A DNA stretch of 64,000 nucleotides, from assembly GCF_005047655.1 (NCBI RefSeq), contig NZ_SUKF01000006.1:161388-225387 (forward strand), given 5' to 3'. Shown piece after piece: positions 44,465-54,411 of the stretch (its first letter is position 1; the number at the start of each line of letters is the position of its first letter). The position numbers were made by a program, and so were the translations under genes. The notes below the pieces were generated by a model that was given only the letters and a program-made list of their open reading frames with translations, ran no database searches and had not been told where the DNA came from. Source of the DNA: Sinimarinibacterium arenosum (lineage in GTDB: Bacteria; Pseudomonadota; Gammaproteobacteria; Nevskiales; Nevskiaceae).

Positions 44465-45870
44465 GTACGGCGCGGCAGTGCCTGTCGTTGCGGATGCTCG
44501 CGCTGATTGCGGTGATCATCGTCGTGATGGTCGCTGCCACGAGCCGGATCGGCATGGACCTCGACGTTGACGTTCTCGATCATGGCCGCCTCAAGTCCGT
44601 CCGGATCTTCTCGCCCCAGCAGGATCATCGGGGATTCGTGCTGCTGCTGTCGGACGCTTCCGGCTGGCGCAGCAGTGACACACGCCTGGCCCGACTGCTG
44701 GCCGATGCGGGCACCTACGTCGCCGGCATCGACAGCGCCCAGCTTACCTCCGCACTCGACGCCGACAGCCCGTGCAACTTCGCCGACGGTGATCTGGAAA
44801 ACCTGAGCCGTTTCATTCAGGCGTATCTGCACCGTCCGGTATACGACGCGCCCCTGCTGGTGGGTCGCGGCGCCGGCGCAGCACTGGCCTACGCGACGCT
44901 GGCCCAGGCTCCCCCGACGACATTCTCCGGTGCGCTCTCGATCGGTTTCGAACCGCAACTGCAAGGAAACCATCCGCCATGCAGCGCCAACGCCCTGCGC
45001 ACCGTCGCGCAGGGAACGCAGTGGGGCCTGGTGCCACCAGCCGACGACGCGCTGGCGTGGACGGTAATGCAGACCGATCCCGCCTCCGCCGCGACAAAAA
45101 AGTTTGTCGCCGCCGTCCCCGGCGCACGCATGATCGAACTGCCATCCGCCGCGCATCCCGGATTTTCCGATGCCGCCTGGCGCAAGACTTTGCTCGATGC
45201 GATGCACAGCGGCTGGCCCGATATCGGCACCACCGCGGTGGCCACCCTTGAACCGGACCTGCCAGTCACCGAAGTGCCCGCCACCCGCACCCTGACCGTA
45301 GACGATCGCTTTGCGCTACTACTTTCTGGCGACGGCGGCTGGGCCGGACTCGACCGCGGTGTTGCGGAAGCACTTGCGGCGCAGGGCGTGCCCGTCGCTG
45401 GCCTGGACACCCTGCGCTATTTCTGGACCGCCAGAACGCCCGACTCGATCGCAAGCGATCTGGATCATCTGCTGCACCGCTACGCGCAGCAATGGCATCG
45501 CACACGCGCCATCGTCATCGGCTACTCCCAGGGTGCGAACGTATTGCCGGCCGCGTTGAACCGCCTGCCCCCCGCAACCACACAGATGATCGACAGCACC
45601 GTGCTGATGGGACTGCAGACACACGCAGCGTTTGAGTTTCATATCGGCAACTGGTGGCACATCTCGGAGCGCGATCCATCCACCGATCCGGAACTGGCGC
45701 GTCTGCGAATTCCTGCGCTCTGCCTGTATGGCACCGAGGAACACGATAGCGCGTGCCCGCTGACACATAATCCGGTGATTCAGGTGCAGCAACTGCAGGG
45801 CGGCCATCACTTCGACGGCGACTACACTGCGCTGGCGTCACGCATCCTCGCGTATCACGCCGGAGCCTGA
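44461..45870 (+). CDS. acvB: AcvB/VirJ-like serine hydrolase acting on aminoacyl-PG
   Basis: 469 residues with an N-terminal membrane/signal segment (about 12-28), an incomplete first alpha/beta-hydrolase-like half, and a VirJ domain (about 280-469) containing FALLLSGDGGWAGLD and nucleophile elbow GYSQGANVLP. In Agrobacterium, AcvB hydrolyses lysyl-phosphatidylglycerol in the periplasm, and acvB is next to the MprF homologue lpiA, as here. Start ATG 44461 sits in the mprF stop, so the two are made together. Confidence 0.88.
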   Translation: MSTARQCLSLRMLALIAVIIVVMVAATSRIGMDLDVDVLDHGRLKSVRIFSPQQDHRGFVLLLSDASGWRSSDTRLARLLADAGTYVAGIDSAQLTSALDADSPCNFADGDLENLSRFIQAYLHRPVYDAPLLVGRGAGAALAYATLAQAPPTTFSGALSIGFEPQLQGNHPPCSANALRTVAQGTQWGLVPPADDALAWTVMQTDPASAATKKFVAAVPGARMIELPSAAHPGFSDAAWRKTLLDAMHSGWPDIGTTAVATLEPDLPVTEVPATRTLTVDDRFALLLSGDGGWAGLDRGVAEALAAQGVPVAGLDTLRYFWTARTPDSIASDLDHLLHRYAQQWHRTRAIVIGYSQGANVLPAALNRLPPATTQMIDSTVLMGLQTHAAFEFHIGNWWHISERDPSTDPELARLRIPALCLYGTEEHDSACPLTHNPVIQVQQLQGGHHFDGDYTALASRILAYHAGA

Positions 45871-45945
45871 ACATCCGGCCAGACACCGGACAGCATCGCC
45901 TGGCGCGCTGGGCAGCCCCACAAAAGCCGCCTTCAACGCCGCTGG

Positions 45946-47871
45946 CTATGGCCTCGCCGGGCGAAATGCTGACGCCAGCTTCAACGCCCGCAACCGTGGC
46001 GTCTTCTTGGTTTGATGGGCCTGCATGCGCTTGAGGATCTCGTCCAGTGCGGACACAGCATCAGCAACGTGCAGGCCCTTGTTCAGCATCACGCATTCGG
46101 CACGGTTGCCCATGGCCGCATCGGTGACTTCGGCGCGTGAGCGCATACCGCGCTTGGCCAGACTTTCGAGCACCTGCGTCGCCCAGATCACCGGCACGTG
46201 TGCCGCCTCGCACAGCCACAGCAGCTCCTCCTGGACTTCAGCCAGACGACCGAAGCCGCATTCGACCGCCAGGTCGCCGCGCGCGATCATGACGCCGCAG
46301 CGGTCATAGCGCATCGCCGCCAGCAACAGTTCAGGCAGATGCGCGAATCCGGTTTGCGTCTCGATCTTCAGCACGATCGCCGGGCGCTCCGGACCCAGGC
46401 GTTCGATGGCCTGATGCAGCTGGATCACATCGTCCGCGCGATTGACGAACGACAAGCCCACCATGTCCGCGTGCCTGGCGACAAATTCGAGGTCCGCGAA
46501 ATCCTTGTCGGTCAGCGCCGGAATTCCCAGTGCCGTATCGGGAAAATTGATGCCCTTGTCCGCCGACAGCTTGCCGCCGTCCGGCGGCGCCTGCGTGATA
46601 CGAACCCAGGCTCGATCGCCATCGCCGTGCTCCACCACCCCGCCGATACGGCCATCATCAAACCAGACGCGCTCGCCGGCACGCACCGCCGCCAGGGCCC
46701 CGGGCAAGGTACAGCCGAGCGTCGCCGGTTCAAGCAGGTTGCCCTCGCCATCAAGGCGGGCCGGTCGTCCGGGCGAGTCATCCCCGTGCAGCACCAGATG
46801 ATCACCGCACCTCAACAGTAATGGGCGTTCGCGACGCGCAATGGCGTCTTCGGCGATCTCCGCCTCGGCGTGCGCCACTGGACCATCGCTGCTGCGGCGC
46901 AGGCGCAAGCCGGGAACGAGATACGCGGACTTGCTCGCGGTTACCCAGCATCCTGCCGCGGCGATGTCATCGACCCGCCAATGACGATGCGCGTCGCGCG
47001 CATCGTCGAACTCGATCTGATCTCCGGCCCGCAGGCGACGCAGCCAGTCCGCCGCTATCGGCAACACGGCGTCCGCAGGACCCGGCGCCGGCTGCGGTCG
47101 ATCCAACGCCGTCAGCCAGATTCGCGCCGGGCGGATGACGCGCCCGAATGCGTCACGCTGCGGCCGTACGCGCATGACCGCTGGCCCCGGTTCGATCGAT
47201 CCGGTGCGCAGCTTGGGTCCGCCCAGGTCCATCAGTACGCGACAACGCCTCTGCGTGGATGATTCGGCCCGGCGCAGATGCCGGATCATGCGTTGCCACG
47301 CGTCGGCATCGTCGTGCGCACAATTGATCCGCATGCAATCCATGCCGCTGCGCAGAAGATTCAGCACCAACGCATCGTCATCGGCCGCTTCGCTGGGCAT
47401 CGTCACCATGATGCGGGTCCGGCGGCCCTCCGGCGCCACGCCGAAGAGATCTTCGGCATGCCGCTGCAACAGACGCTCGCCGTACTCGAATCGATGCGCC
47501 GTTGCCGCGCACGGCACCGGCTCCGAGGCTCCGGACGCGCCGGCCGGAAGCACCGCCTGCGCTGCACGAATCACTGCATCCAGCGTCGCCAGAACGTGGG
47601 CTTCGGCGCGCCCCAGCGACGACAGGCCCTGCTGTGCCAGCTGTTCCTGCAACGGTCGCAAATCCTGCTGGCGCAGCGCGATGTAATGCAACAGATTGCG
47701 CGCGCTCTCGACGTATTGCGGTGAGATCCCGGATAGATCGGCAGCCGCATGGTCCGCGAACTCCGCGACGCGCTGGCGCAATGCGAGCAGATTTTCCAGA
47801 CTCAGCGCCGCATCGTCACGGGCCGGACCCGCATTCAGCACAGCAGCGCGATCAGCAGATGAAGCGAACAT
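45946..47871 (-). CDS. Atypical pyruvate kinase-like protein with long N-terminal extension
   Basis: 641 residues from ATG 47871 (MFASSADRAAVL). About 1-150 is a helical extension with no family match. The TIM-barrel core has RTRIMVTMPSEA, DLGGPKLRTG, the catalytic signature VLKIETQTGF, MIARGDLAVECG and IWATQVLESLAKRGMRSRAEVTDAAMG. The usual C-terminal regulatory domain (about 120 residues) is missing. A large B-domain-like insertion is present. It should convert phosphoenolpyruvate and ADP to pyruvate and ATP, but the altered layout makes regulation by sugar phosphates unlikely and another role possible. GTG 47964 would add 31 residues without family support. Confidence 0.75.
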   Translation of the reverse strand: MFASSADRAAVLNAGPARDDAALSLENLLALRQRVAEFADHAAADLSGISPQYVESARNLLHYIALRQQDLRPLQEQLAQQGLSSLGRAEAHVLATLDAVIRAAQAVLPAGASGASEPVPCAATAHRFEYGERLLQRHAEDLFGVAPEGRRTRIMVTMPSEAADDDALVLNLLRSGMDCMRINCAHDDADAWQRMIRHLRRAESSTQRRCRVLMDLGGPKLRTGSIEPGPAVMRVRPQRDAFGRVIRPARIWLTALDRPQPAPGPADAVLPIAADWLRRLRAGDQIEFDDARDAHRHWRVDDIAAAGCWVTASKSAYLVPGLRLRRSSDGPVAHAEAEIAEDAIARRERPLLLRCGDHLVLHGDDSPGRPARLDGEGNLLEPATLGCTLPGALAAVRAGERVWFDDGRIGGVVEHGDGDRAWVRITQAPPDGGKLSADKGINFPDTALGIPALTDKDFADLEFVARHADMVGLSFVNRADDVIQLHQAIERLGPERPAIVLKIETQTGFAHLPELLLAAMRYDRCGVMIARGDLAVECGFGRLAEVQEELLWLCEAAHVPVIWATQVLESLAKRGMRSRAEVTDAAMGNRAECVMLNKGLHVADAVSALDEILKRMQAHQTKKTPRLRALKLASAFRPARP

Positions 47872-48060
47872 CGGACGACTCAAGCGGAACCGGAGCGGAC
47901 CATTCACCGTAGTGATTCTGCGTGAAACCTTGATGGCAAAACCATGACAGGGAAGCCACAGCACCGCGATACCCCCGTCAATGAATCAGTAGAATCGAGC
48001 GTCTGGAACCGCCCCCAGCGCAGCAAGCTGCGCCCCACTGCCATTCGCCTGGAGCCCCTG

Positions 48061-49536
48061 ATGACCGTCACCGCACGCCCCCCAGCGCTCAGCGATCCCG
48101 GCCTGTTGCGGACCGGATGTCTGATTGATGGCGCCTTCGTCGGCTCACCGGAGCTGTCCGTGCGCAATCCCGCCACCGGCGATGAGATCGCACGCGTTCC
48201 GAACCTGGGCAGCGAACACACACGGGCTGCGGTAGACGCGGCGTCTCGCGCCTTTGGCCCCTGGTCGAGGCGCACCGCCAAGGAACGCAGTGCGATTCTG
48301 CGGCGCTGGTTTGAGCTGATGCGCGAGCATCGTGACGACCTTGCGCTGCTATTGACCTCTGAACAGGGCAAGCCGCTGGCCGAGGCGCGCGGCGAGATCG
48401 ACTACGGTGCGTCCTATGTCGAGTTCTACGCCGAAGAAGCCAAGCGCATTGCCGGCGAGATTCTGCCGAGTCACCGCAGCGATGCCCGCATGCTGGTGCA
48501 GCGCCAGGCCTGCGGCGTCGCCGCGGCGATCACGCCGTGGAACTTCCCCAACGCGATGATCACGCGCAAGGTCGCACCGGCGCTGGCGGCCGGCTGCACC
48601 GTGGTGGTCAAACCGGCCCCGGAAACCCCGCTGTCAGCGCTGGCGCTGGCGGAACTGGCGCAGCGCGCCGGCTTCCCGCCAGGCGTGTTCAACGTCGTCA
48701 CCGGCGACGCGCAGGCCATTGGCGGCGTACTGACCAGCCACCCTGCGGTGCGCGTTCTGAGCTTCACCGGCTCGACCGCAGTCGGCAAGCTGTTGATGCG
48801 GCAATGTGCGGATACGGTCAAGCGCGTGGCGCTGGAGCTCGGCGGCAATGCACCCTTCATCGTCTTCGACGACGCTGATATCGACGCCGCAGTCGAAGGC
48901 GCGATGGTGTCCAAGTACCGCAATGCCGGGCAGACCTGCGTCTGCACCAATCGTTTCTATGTGCAGTCCGCGGTGTACGACACCTTCGTCGCCAGACTGA
49001 CCGATGCCTCGCGCGCGCTGCGCCTGGGCAATGGCGCCGAAGCCGGCGTAACGCAGGGGCCGCTGATCAATGCGGCGGCAGTGGAAAAAGTCGAACGCCA
49101 TATCGCCGACGCGACGCAGCGCGGCGCAAAGATCGTGCTCGGCGGCGCACGTGATGCCCTCGGCCAGACTTTTTTCCAGCCGACCGTGTTGGTCGACGTG
49201 CCGGCGGACGCCCTGATCACACGCGAGGAAACCTTCGGCCCGGTCGCACCGGTGATCCGCTTCGAGCACGAAGACGAAGTCATCGCGATGGCCAACAACA
49301 CCGACGCCGGGCTGGCCTCGTATGTCTACACGCGCGATCTCGGCCGCGCGTTCCGGGTCTCCGAGTCGCTCGAATACGGCATGGTCGGCCTCAACACCGG
49401 CCTGATCTCCACCGAGCTGGCGCCGTTCGGCGGCGTCAAGCAATCCGGCAACGGACGCGAAGGCTCACACCACGGCATCGACGAATATGTCGAGATCAAG
49501 TATGTCCTCGTCGCCGGTCTCGGCACACCCACCTGA
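48061..49536 (+). CDS. gabD: NAD(P)-dependent succinate-semialdehyde dehydrogenase family
   Basis: 491 residues from ATG 48061 (MTVTARPP) with GGAG 6 bases ahead. Motifs: ITPWNFPNAMITRKVAPALAAG, cofactor loop FTGSTAVGKLL, catalytic glutamate LELGGNAPFIVFD and catalytic cysteine NAGQTCVCTNRFYV, the extra Cys pair being typical of SSADH. Oxidises succinate semialdehyde to succinate in the GABA shunt; glutarate semialdehyde is an alternative substrate. Divergent from the pyruvate kinase-like gene. Confidence 0.9.
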   Translation: MTVTARPPALSDPGLLRTGCLIDGAFVGSPELSVRNPATGDEIARVPNLGSEHTRAAVDAASRAFGPWSRRTAKERSAILRRWFELMREHRDDLALLLTSEQGKPLAEARGEIDYGASYVEFYAEEAKRIAGEILPSHRSDARMLVQRQACGVAAAITPWNFPNAMITRKVAPALAAGCTVVVKPAPETPLSALALAELAQRAGFPPGVFNVVTGDAQAIGGVLTSHPAVRVLSFTGSTAVGKLLMRQCADTVKRVALELGGNAPFIVFDDADIDAAVEGAMVSKYRNAGQTCVCTNRFYVQSAVYDTFVARLTDASRALRLGNGAEAGVTQGPLINAAAVEKVERHIADATQRGAKIVLGGARDALGQTFFQPTVLVDVPADALITREETFGPVAPVIRFEHEDEVIAMANNTDAGLASYVYTRDLGRAFRVSESLEYGMVGLNTGLISTELAPFGGVKQSGNGREGSHHGIDEYVEIKYVLVAGLGTPT

Positions 49537-49545
49537 GGCCACGCC

Positions 49546-51999
49546 TCAGAAGTCGTAGCGATAGCCGAGATAGCCGTAGTACAGCTTGGTCTTGTCGGTC
49601 GTGTCGAGAAACTTCTCGTTGGAGAGTTCAGCGGCCAGTTCCGCTTCGATCGTCCACGGACGCCGACCGGTCCAGACCACACGTACGCTCGGCCCGTAGA
49701 TCCACTGGGTGCGGCCGGCATCGGTGCTGCGACGGTCAACCCGAAGGCGCGGATTGATGTCCAGCTGATCGAACAACCGGCGCCGGTAATTCAGCGAGGT
49801 CGCGATACCCTGGTAGGTCGTGGTGTCGGTATAGCGTAGCCCCAGAATCGCAAGATCGCCGACGGCCCAGAAGTCGCTGCCGATCAATTGCAGGTTGTAG
49901 TACCAATCGGGACCGGAGCCTGGAATCGCCTCGACGCCGCCGGACGCCGGTGTGGAGGTCAGTTCCGCAGAAGTCAGATCGCCCGAAATGCGGAACCGGG
50001 TGCTGATGGCCTGCGACAGACTGGCGGTGTAGCTGGTGCTGATCGCGCTGCGGTCGAGCGCCAGCTGCTTCAGCTCGGCGTCGGAGTACATCTGCCGCAT
50101 CTCGGACAGCGTGGTCTGCGTCTGCCCGATCAGCGCGTTGCTTACGCTCAACAATGGACTGCGGCGTCGGTCAGCGACAACGCTCACCGTCGTCTCATCG
50201 CTCAAATTGCCGCTGCCGATCACATACGCGATGTTGGGTTCGCTGAAATAGACGTCGTAATCGAACAGACCGAACAGCGAGACGCCGTCATTGAAATAAC
50301 GCAATTCGGTGCCGACAGCACGCCGGTCGACGCTGGAATCGGCTGTCTGATTGACGCCGTAGACGTTGAAGTTCCAGCGCTCGGCAATCGGCCCGATATC
50401 GACATTCATTCCGTACAGCACGCGATCCGTGCTGAAGCTGTCCGCCGTCGACGCCACCGGCGTTCCCGCCAGCACATTCACGCGGCTGTGCTGGGTCGTC
50501 CGATAGCCGTAGTACAAGCCGTCGAAACGTCCCAACGCCCCCCCAGAGGTGCGCGTCTGCCGACCGACACGGGCGCTGTGAACCTGGTCACGCGTGGCCA
50601 GATCGATATACGCCATCGAGGCGCGGAACTGATTGTCCGCACTGTCGAGAAAATCATAGTCATAGCGACCGGACAGGCGCATGCGCAGATCCAGCGCATC
50701 GGAACGGCGACGGCCATTGACGTCCAGATCCGTACTCAGCAGCGACAGTGTGGTCTGCGACGCTTCGCTGTTGACCTGGAACTGATCGTATCGGTAGAAC
50801 TGATAGAAACTGCCGAACACGTCCCACTGCGCCGCAGAGCCCTCCGCCAGCGGATGGTCAGCTCGGGCGTCCACCCGGATCGGGGGCGCCACCAGCGCGG
50901 TCAGACGCTGGCGCACACGCTCTGCACCGTCGCCATTCGGGTACGCCTGCAGATAAGCCTCATACGCTGCCTTGGCCTGCGCCGGCTGCCCCGCTTTCTC
51001 GCGCACAACACCCAGCAGTTCGCGCGCGTCCTGTTGCATCGGCGCGATCGCGTAGGCTGACACGCGCTCATAGATGGTCGCCGCGCGCGTCAGATTGCCG
51101 GAGGTTGCCGCAGACTTTGCATCCTCCATCAATTCGGTCAGGCGATTGAGGTCGGTCGGCGCTACCGCCTGGCCGACGTCGGCACGGACCATCACCGCTG
51201 ACAGATCGAGCACCGGCCCGGCATTGACGCTGGCATCGCGCTCGACGTTCGTGATCTCGCTGACCCAGGCATCGGGATAGTCGCGTTTGAGCGGCTCCAG
51301 CGCGGCCAGCGCAGCGGCCGCGGTCGGAAAGAATCCCAATCGCTGACGGAATCGCAATACCTCGTTGGTGCGCGACTTCACCTGATAGAGATGCCTGCCC
51401 TGCGTCAGCGCCGTACGCTGCTTGGGGTCAATCACCGTTTCGGTGCTGGTCGAGGTGAGATTGATGACGAAGATGCCAGCCCGCGGCAGAGGCTCGACAG
51501 CCTGTGCGCTCGGCGCCGGTGTGGGCGCTGCGACAGCCTTGGGTCGCAGGATCGAAACCGTCAATGTGCGGTCGTCCGGATTCGCCGTCACCTCACGCAC
51601 GTCGACCGGCTGCGCAAATCGCAGGATCACCGACGGAATCGTCCCGTTCAGATTGGCACTGATCAGTTCCAGCGGAATCCGGTCAGGTCCGCTCGACTCG
51701 GCCCAGCGCAGCGTCGTGGCGCCATCCTCGGTCCCGCTGCCGGCTGCGCTTTCCGCGCGCAAGCGCACTTCCAGCACATTGCCCGAGGCATCCAGCGTGT
51801 GACTGACGTAGCGCAGCCCCTGCGTCAGGCTGATCACGATATCGGCGCGCCCGTCGTGTCGATAGGCATCCACCCGCGTCAGCAAACGATCCGTCGCATC
51901 GGCAGCAGACAGATCCAGCGACAGCGTCGCAGCGACCATCGCCAGCCCGGCCCGCAACACGGTCCACAGCGTCACCACCGACCATTTCAGCTTGGTCAT
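49546..51999 (-). CDS. Outer-membrane beta-barrel with AMIN/SPOR-like and TPR parts, last gene of the cytochrome operon
   Basis: 817 residues. An N-terminal signal (about 8-33) is followed by a beta domain (about 38-150) resembling AMIN, a SPOR-like segment (about 175-255), a TPR-like region (about 285-365), and then about 420 residues of alternating beta strands with aromatic turns. The chain ends YLGYRYDF, with the terminal Phe needed by the outer-membrane assembly machine. It starts 3 bases after the 32-heme gene. MtrB/PioB-type porins hold cytochromes across the outer membrane. This barrel has no sequence I can call MtrB, so it is a candidate for an unrelated porin with the same role. Lectin or polysaccharide-export alternatives remain. 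Confidence 0.72.
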   Translation of the reverse strand: MTKLKWSVVTLWTVLRAGLAMVAATLSLDLSAADATDRLLTRVDAYRHDGRADIVISLTQGLRYVSHTLDASGNVLEVRLRAESAAGSGTEDGATTLRWAESSGPDRIPLELISANLNGTIPSVILRFAQPVDVREVTANPDDRTLTVSILRPKAVAAPTPAPSAQAVEPLPRAGIFVINLTSTSTETVIDPKQRTALTQGRHLYQVKSRTNEVLRFRQRLGFFPTAAAALAALEPLKRDYPDAWVSEITNVERDASVNAGPVLDLSAVMVRADVGQAVAPTDLNRLTELMEDAKSAATSGNLTRAATIYERVSAYAIAPMQQDARELLGVVREKAGQPAQAKAAYEAYLQAYPNGDGAERVRQRLTALVAPPIRVDARADHPLAEGSAAQWDVFGSFYQFYRYDQFQVNSEASQTTLSLLSTDLDVNGRRRSDALDLRMRLSGRYDYDFLDSADNQFRASMAYIDLATRDQVHSARVGRQTRTSGGALGRFDGLYYGYRTTQHSRVNVLAGTPVASTADSFSTDRVLYGMNVDIGPIAERWNFNVYGVNQTADSSVDRRAVGTELRYFNDGVSLFGLFDYDVYFSEPNIAYVIGSGNLSDETTVSVVADRRRSPLLSVSNALIGQTQTTLSEMRQMYSDAELKQLALDRSAISTSYTASLSQAISTRFRISGDLTSAELTSTPASGGVEAIPGSGPDWYYNLQLIGSDFWAVGDLAILGLRYTDTTTYQGIATSLNYRRRLFDQLDINPRLRVDRRSTDAGRTQWIYGPSVRVVWTGRRPWTIEAELAAELSNEKFLDTTDKTKLYYGYLGYRYDF

Positions 52000-52002
52000 G
52001 GC

Positions 52003-54408
52003 TCAATCCCAGCTGGAATCGCTGACGCGATGATGGCCGGAACCCTGGTGGCATGACCCAGCGCAATCACGCAGCTGGCTGACCGTCTCGCCGTCGTGCT
52101 CTCCGGCATCAAAATCGTTGGCGTGGCAGCCCGCACAATCCGGCGCATAAGACGAATTTGGCCATGGAATTGTCTGCGAATTGGTTCGATGGCAGGCACT
52201 GCATGGCGGACTGCCGCGATGATCACCGGGGTAATTCGGCGAGGTGTGCCTGAAGTTGACCGACGACCAGTTCGACGTGTTATGGCAGCTGGAGCAGTCC
52301 TCGGTCGTCACAAAATGGTTCGACGGCTTGCCGGTGGCCTTGCTGCCGTTGTGACAGCCGGCACAGTTTCCGGTCACACCGGAATGATCGAAGCTGGCCG
52401 GAATCCATGCCACCGTCGAGTGGCAGTCCTTGCAGTCACTGGTGGTCGGTATGTGATTGCCCGGCTTGCCGGTTGCGGTACTGCCGTTGTGGCAGCTGGT
52501 GCAAGTGCCGGTGACATTGCGATGATCGAACACGGCGCCCGACCAGGTCTTGGTCGAATGGCAGCTTTCGCAATCTGTCCCTGACGGGATGTGATTGCCG
52601 GGCTTGCCGGTCGCCGTACGTCCGTCGTGACAACTCGCGCAACTACCTGTCACCTCGACATGATCAACTCGCGTCACGGGGCTCCACGCAGTCGTGCTGT
52701 GGCAGGCGTCGCATCGAGTCGAGCTGGCGATGTGCTGCGGATTCTTGCCAGTCGCCGTGCTGCCGTTGTGACAGGTCGAACAGTTGCCGGACGCGTTGGC
52801 ATGATCGAAGTTGGCCGGAGTCCACGCTACCGTGGAGTGGCACACCTTGCAGTCGCTGGTGGTGGCGACATGCGTGCCCGGCTTGCCGGTCGCGGTGCTG
52901 CCGTTGTGGCAGCTCGAGCAGGTGCCTGTGACGTTGCTGTGATCAAACACGGCACCATCCCAGCTACTGGTCGTGTGGCAGCTTTCGCAATCTGTCCCTG
53001 ACGGGATGTGATTGCCGGGCTTGCCGGTCGCAGTACGCCCATCGTGGCATGTCACGCAACTGCCAGAGACTTCCAGATGGTCGACTCGCGTCACTGGCGT
53101 CCACGCAACCGTGCTGTGGCAGGCGTCGCATCGAGTCGAGCTGGCAATGTGCTGCGGATTCTTGCCAGTCGCCGTGCTGCCGTTGTGACAGGTCGAACAG
53201 TTGCCGGACGCGTTCGCGTGATCGAAGTTGGCCGGGGTCCACGCCACCGTGGAGTGGCACACCTTGCAGTCGCTGGTGGTGGCGACATGCTTGCTCGGCT
53301 TGCCGGTCGCGGTACTGCCATTGTGGCAGCTGGTGCAGGTGCCGGTGACGTTGCTGTGATCAAAGCGCGCGCCCGACCAGGTGGTGGTGGAATGGCAGCT
53401 TTCGCAGTCGTTGCCGGACGCAATGTGATTTGCCGGCTTGCCCGTCGCGGTACTGCCGTTATGGCAGGTGGAACAGCTGCCGGTCACCTCGATGTGGTCA
53501 ACGCGCGTGACGGGAGACCATGCGACCGTACCGTGACAGGCCTCGCAACGCGTGGAGCTGGCAATGTGTTTGGCGTCCTTGCCGGTGGCGGTGGTGCCGT
53601 TGTGGCAGCTGGCGCAGTTGCCGGTCGCTGCAGTGTGATCGAAGTTGGCCGGCGTCCAGGCTATGGTCGAATGGCAGATGCTGCAGTCGCTGGTGGTAGC
53701 AACGTGCTTGCCCGGCTTGCCGGCTGCCGTACTACCGTTGTGACAGCTGGTGCAGGTCCCGCTCAGCTCGATATGGTCGACCCGGGTCACTGGACTCCAG
53801 CGACGCGTGCTATGGCAGGCCGAGCAGTTGGTCGAGCTGAGGATGTGTTTCGCGTCCTTGCCCGTCGCCGTGCCGCCGTCGTGACAGCTGACGCAGGTCC
53901 CGGTGATATTGGCGTGGTCGAAGCGAACCCCGGTCCACAGCGAGGTCGTGTGACAGCTCTCGCAATCATTGCCCGACTGAATGTGATTCAGTGGCTTGCC
54001 GATTGCCAGAGTGCCGTTGTGACAGCTCGTACAACTGCCGGTGACGTCCATGTGCTGCATGCGACGCACGCTGAGCCACGAGTTGTCGCTATGGCAGGAT
54101 TCACAACGGTCCGTGGTCGGCAGATGCGATGACGACTTGCCCGGCGCGGTAACGCCGTTGTGGCACGACTCGCAGGTCTTCGGCGTGCCGACAAAGACTC
54201 CGTTGACGTGACAACTCTCGCAGTCGACGGTGCGGTGCCGCCCGCGCAATTCGAACCCGGTCTGGTCGTGATCAAACTTTGTCCATGGAGCCGGCGGACT
54301 GCCTCCAGCAGAAGCGCCCAGCAGCAGGGCCAACAGCGCGCCGCCGCCGAACAGCGCAGCCAGCCAACGCAACCGCTTCAGACTCAACATCGAAATTAAG
54401 CGTCGCAT
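52003..54408 (-). CDS. 32-heme c-type cytochrome built from alternating di-heme modules
   Basis: 801 residues: signal or anchor helix at about 13-32, then 31 CxxCH motifs plus a final CxxxCH (CAGSCH), one per about 25 residues. From about residue 100 on, 13 modules of 46-47 residues repeat. Each has two CxxCH, a conserved Trp, a [FV]DH or similar His and a GK-x-x-x-H His. These two extra histidines per module could be the distal ligands. Three module types recur (A with VTRVDH, B with DCESCH...FDH, C with SDC...CHST.AWxPAxFDH) in the order A B A C A B C A B C A B C. Periplasmic or outer-surface long-range electron carrier is inferred. Low aromatic and high Ser/Thr/Gly content is consistent with an extended fold. 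Confidence 0.9.
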   Translation of the reverse strand: MRRLISMLSLKRLRWLAALFGGGALLALLLGASAGGSPPAPWTKFDHDQTGFELRGRHRTVDCESCHVNGVFVGTPKTCESCHNGVTAPGKSSSHLPTTDRCESCHSDNSWLSVRRMQHMDVTGSCTSCHNGTLAIGKPLNHIQSGNDCESCHTTSLWTGVRFDHANITGTCVSCHDGGTATGKDAKHILSSTNCSACHSTRRWSPVTRVDHIELSGTCTSCHNGSTAAGKPGKHVATTSDCSICHSTIAWTPANFDHTAATGNCASCHNGTTATGKDAKHIASSTRCEACHGTVAWSPVTRVDHIEVTGSCSTCHNGSTATGKPANHIASGNDCESCHSTTTWSGARFDHSNVTGTCTSCHNGSTATGKPSKHVATTSDCKVCHSTVAWTPANFDHANASGNCSTCHNGSTATGKNPQHIASSTRCDACHSTVAWTPVTRVDHLEVSGSCVTCHDGRTATGKPGNHIPSGTDCESCHTTSSWDGAVFDHSNVTGTCSSCHNGSTATGKPGTHVATTSDCKVCHSTVAWTPANFDHANASGNCSTCHNGSTATGKNPQHIASSTRCDACHSTTAWSPVTRVDHVEVTGSCASCHDGRTATGKPGNHIPSGTDCESCHSTKTWSGAVFDHRNVTGTCTSCHNGSTATGKPGNHIPTTSDCKDCHSTVAWIPASFDHSGVTGNCAGCHNGSKATGKPSNHFVTTEDCSSCHNTSNWSSVNFRHTSPNYPGDHRGSPPCSACHRTNSQTIPWPNSSYAPDCAGCHANDFDAGEHDGETVSQLRDCAGSCHQGSGHHRVSDSSWD
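52684..53517. repeat. Two nearly identical 417-bp A-B-C super-repeats in the 32-heme gene
   Basis: 52684-53100 and 53101-53517 are aligned with a 417-base (139-codon) offset and show long identical runs, especially through the A-C junction. Each encodes six hemes. Adjacent super-repeats are more diverged, which suggests recent expansion in this part of the gene. Confidence 0.8.
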
Positions 54409-54411
54409 GGT

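Noticed and set aside
53008-54132. 374-codon plus-strand frame opposite the 32-heme gene
   Set aside because: Low-complexity Ala/Gly/Val/Arg product repeating with the heme modules. The minus strand carries regular CxxCH motifs.
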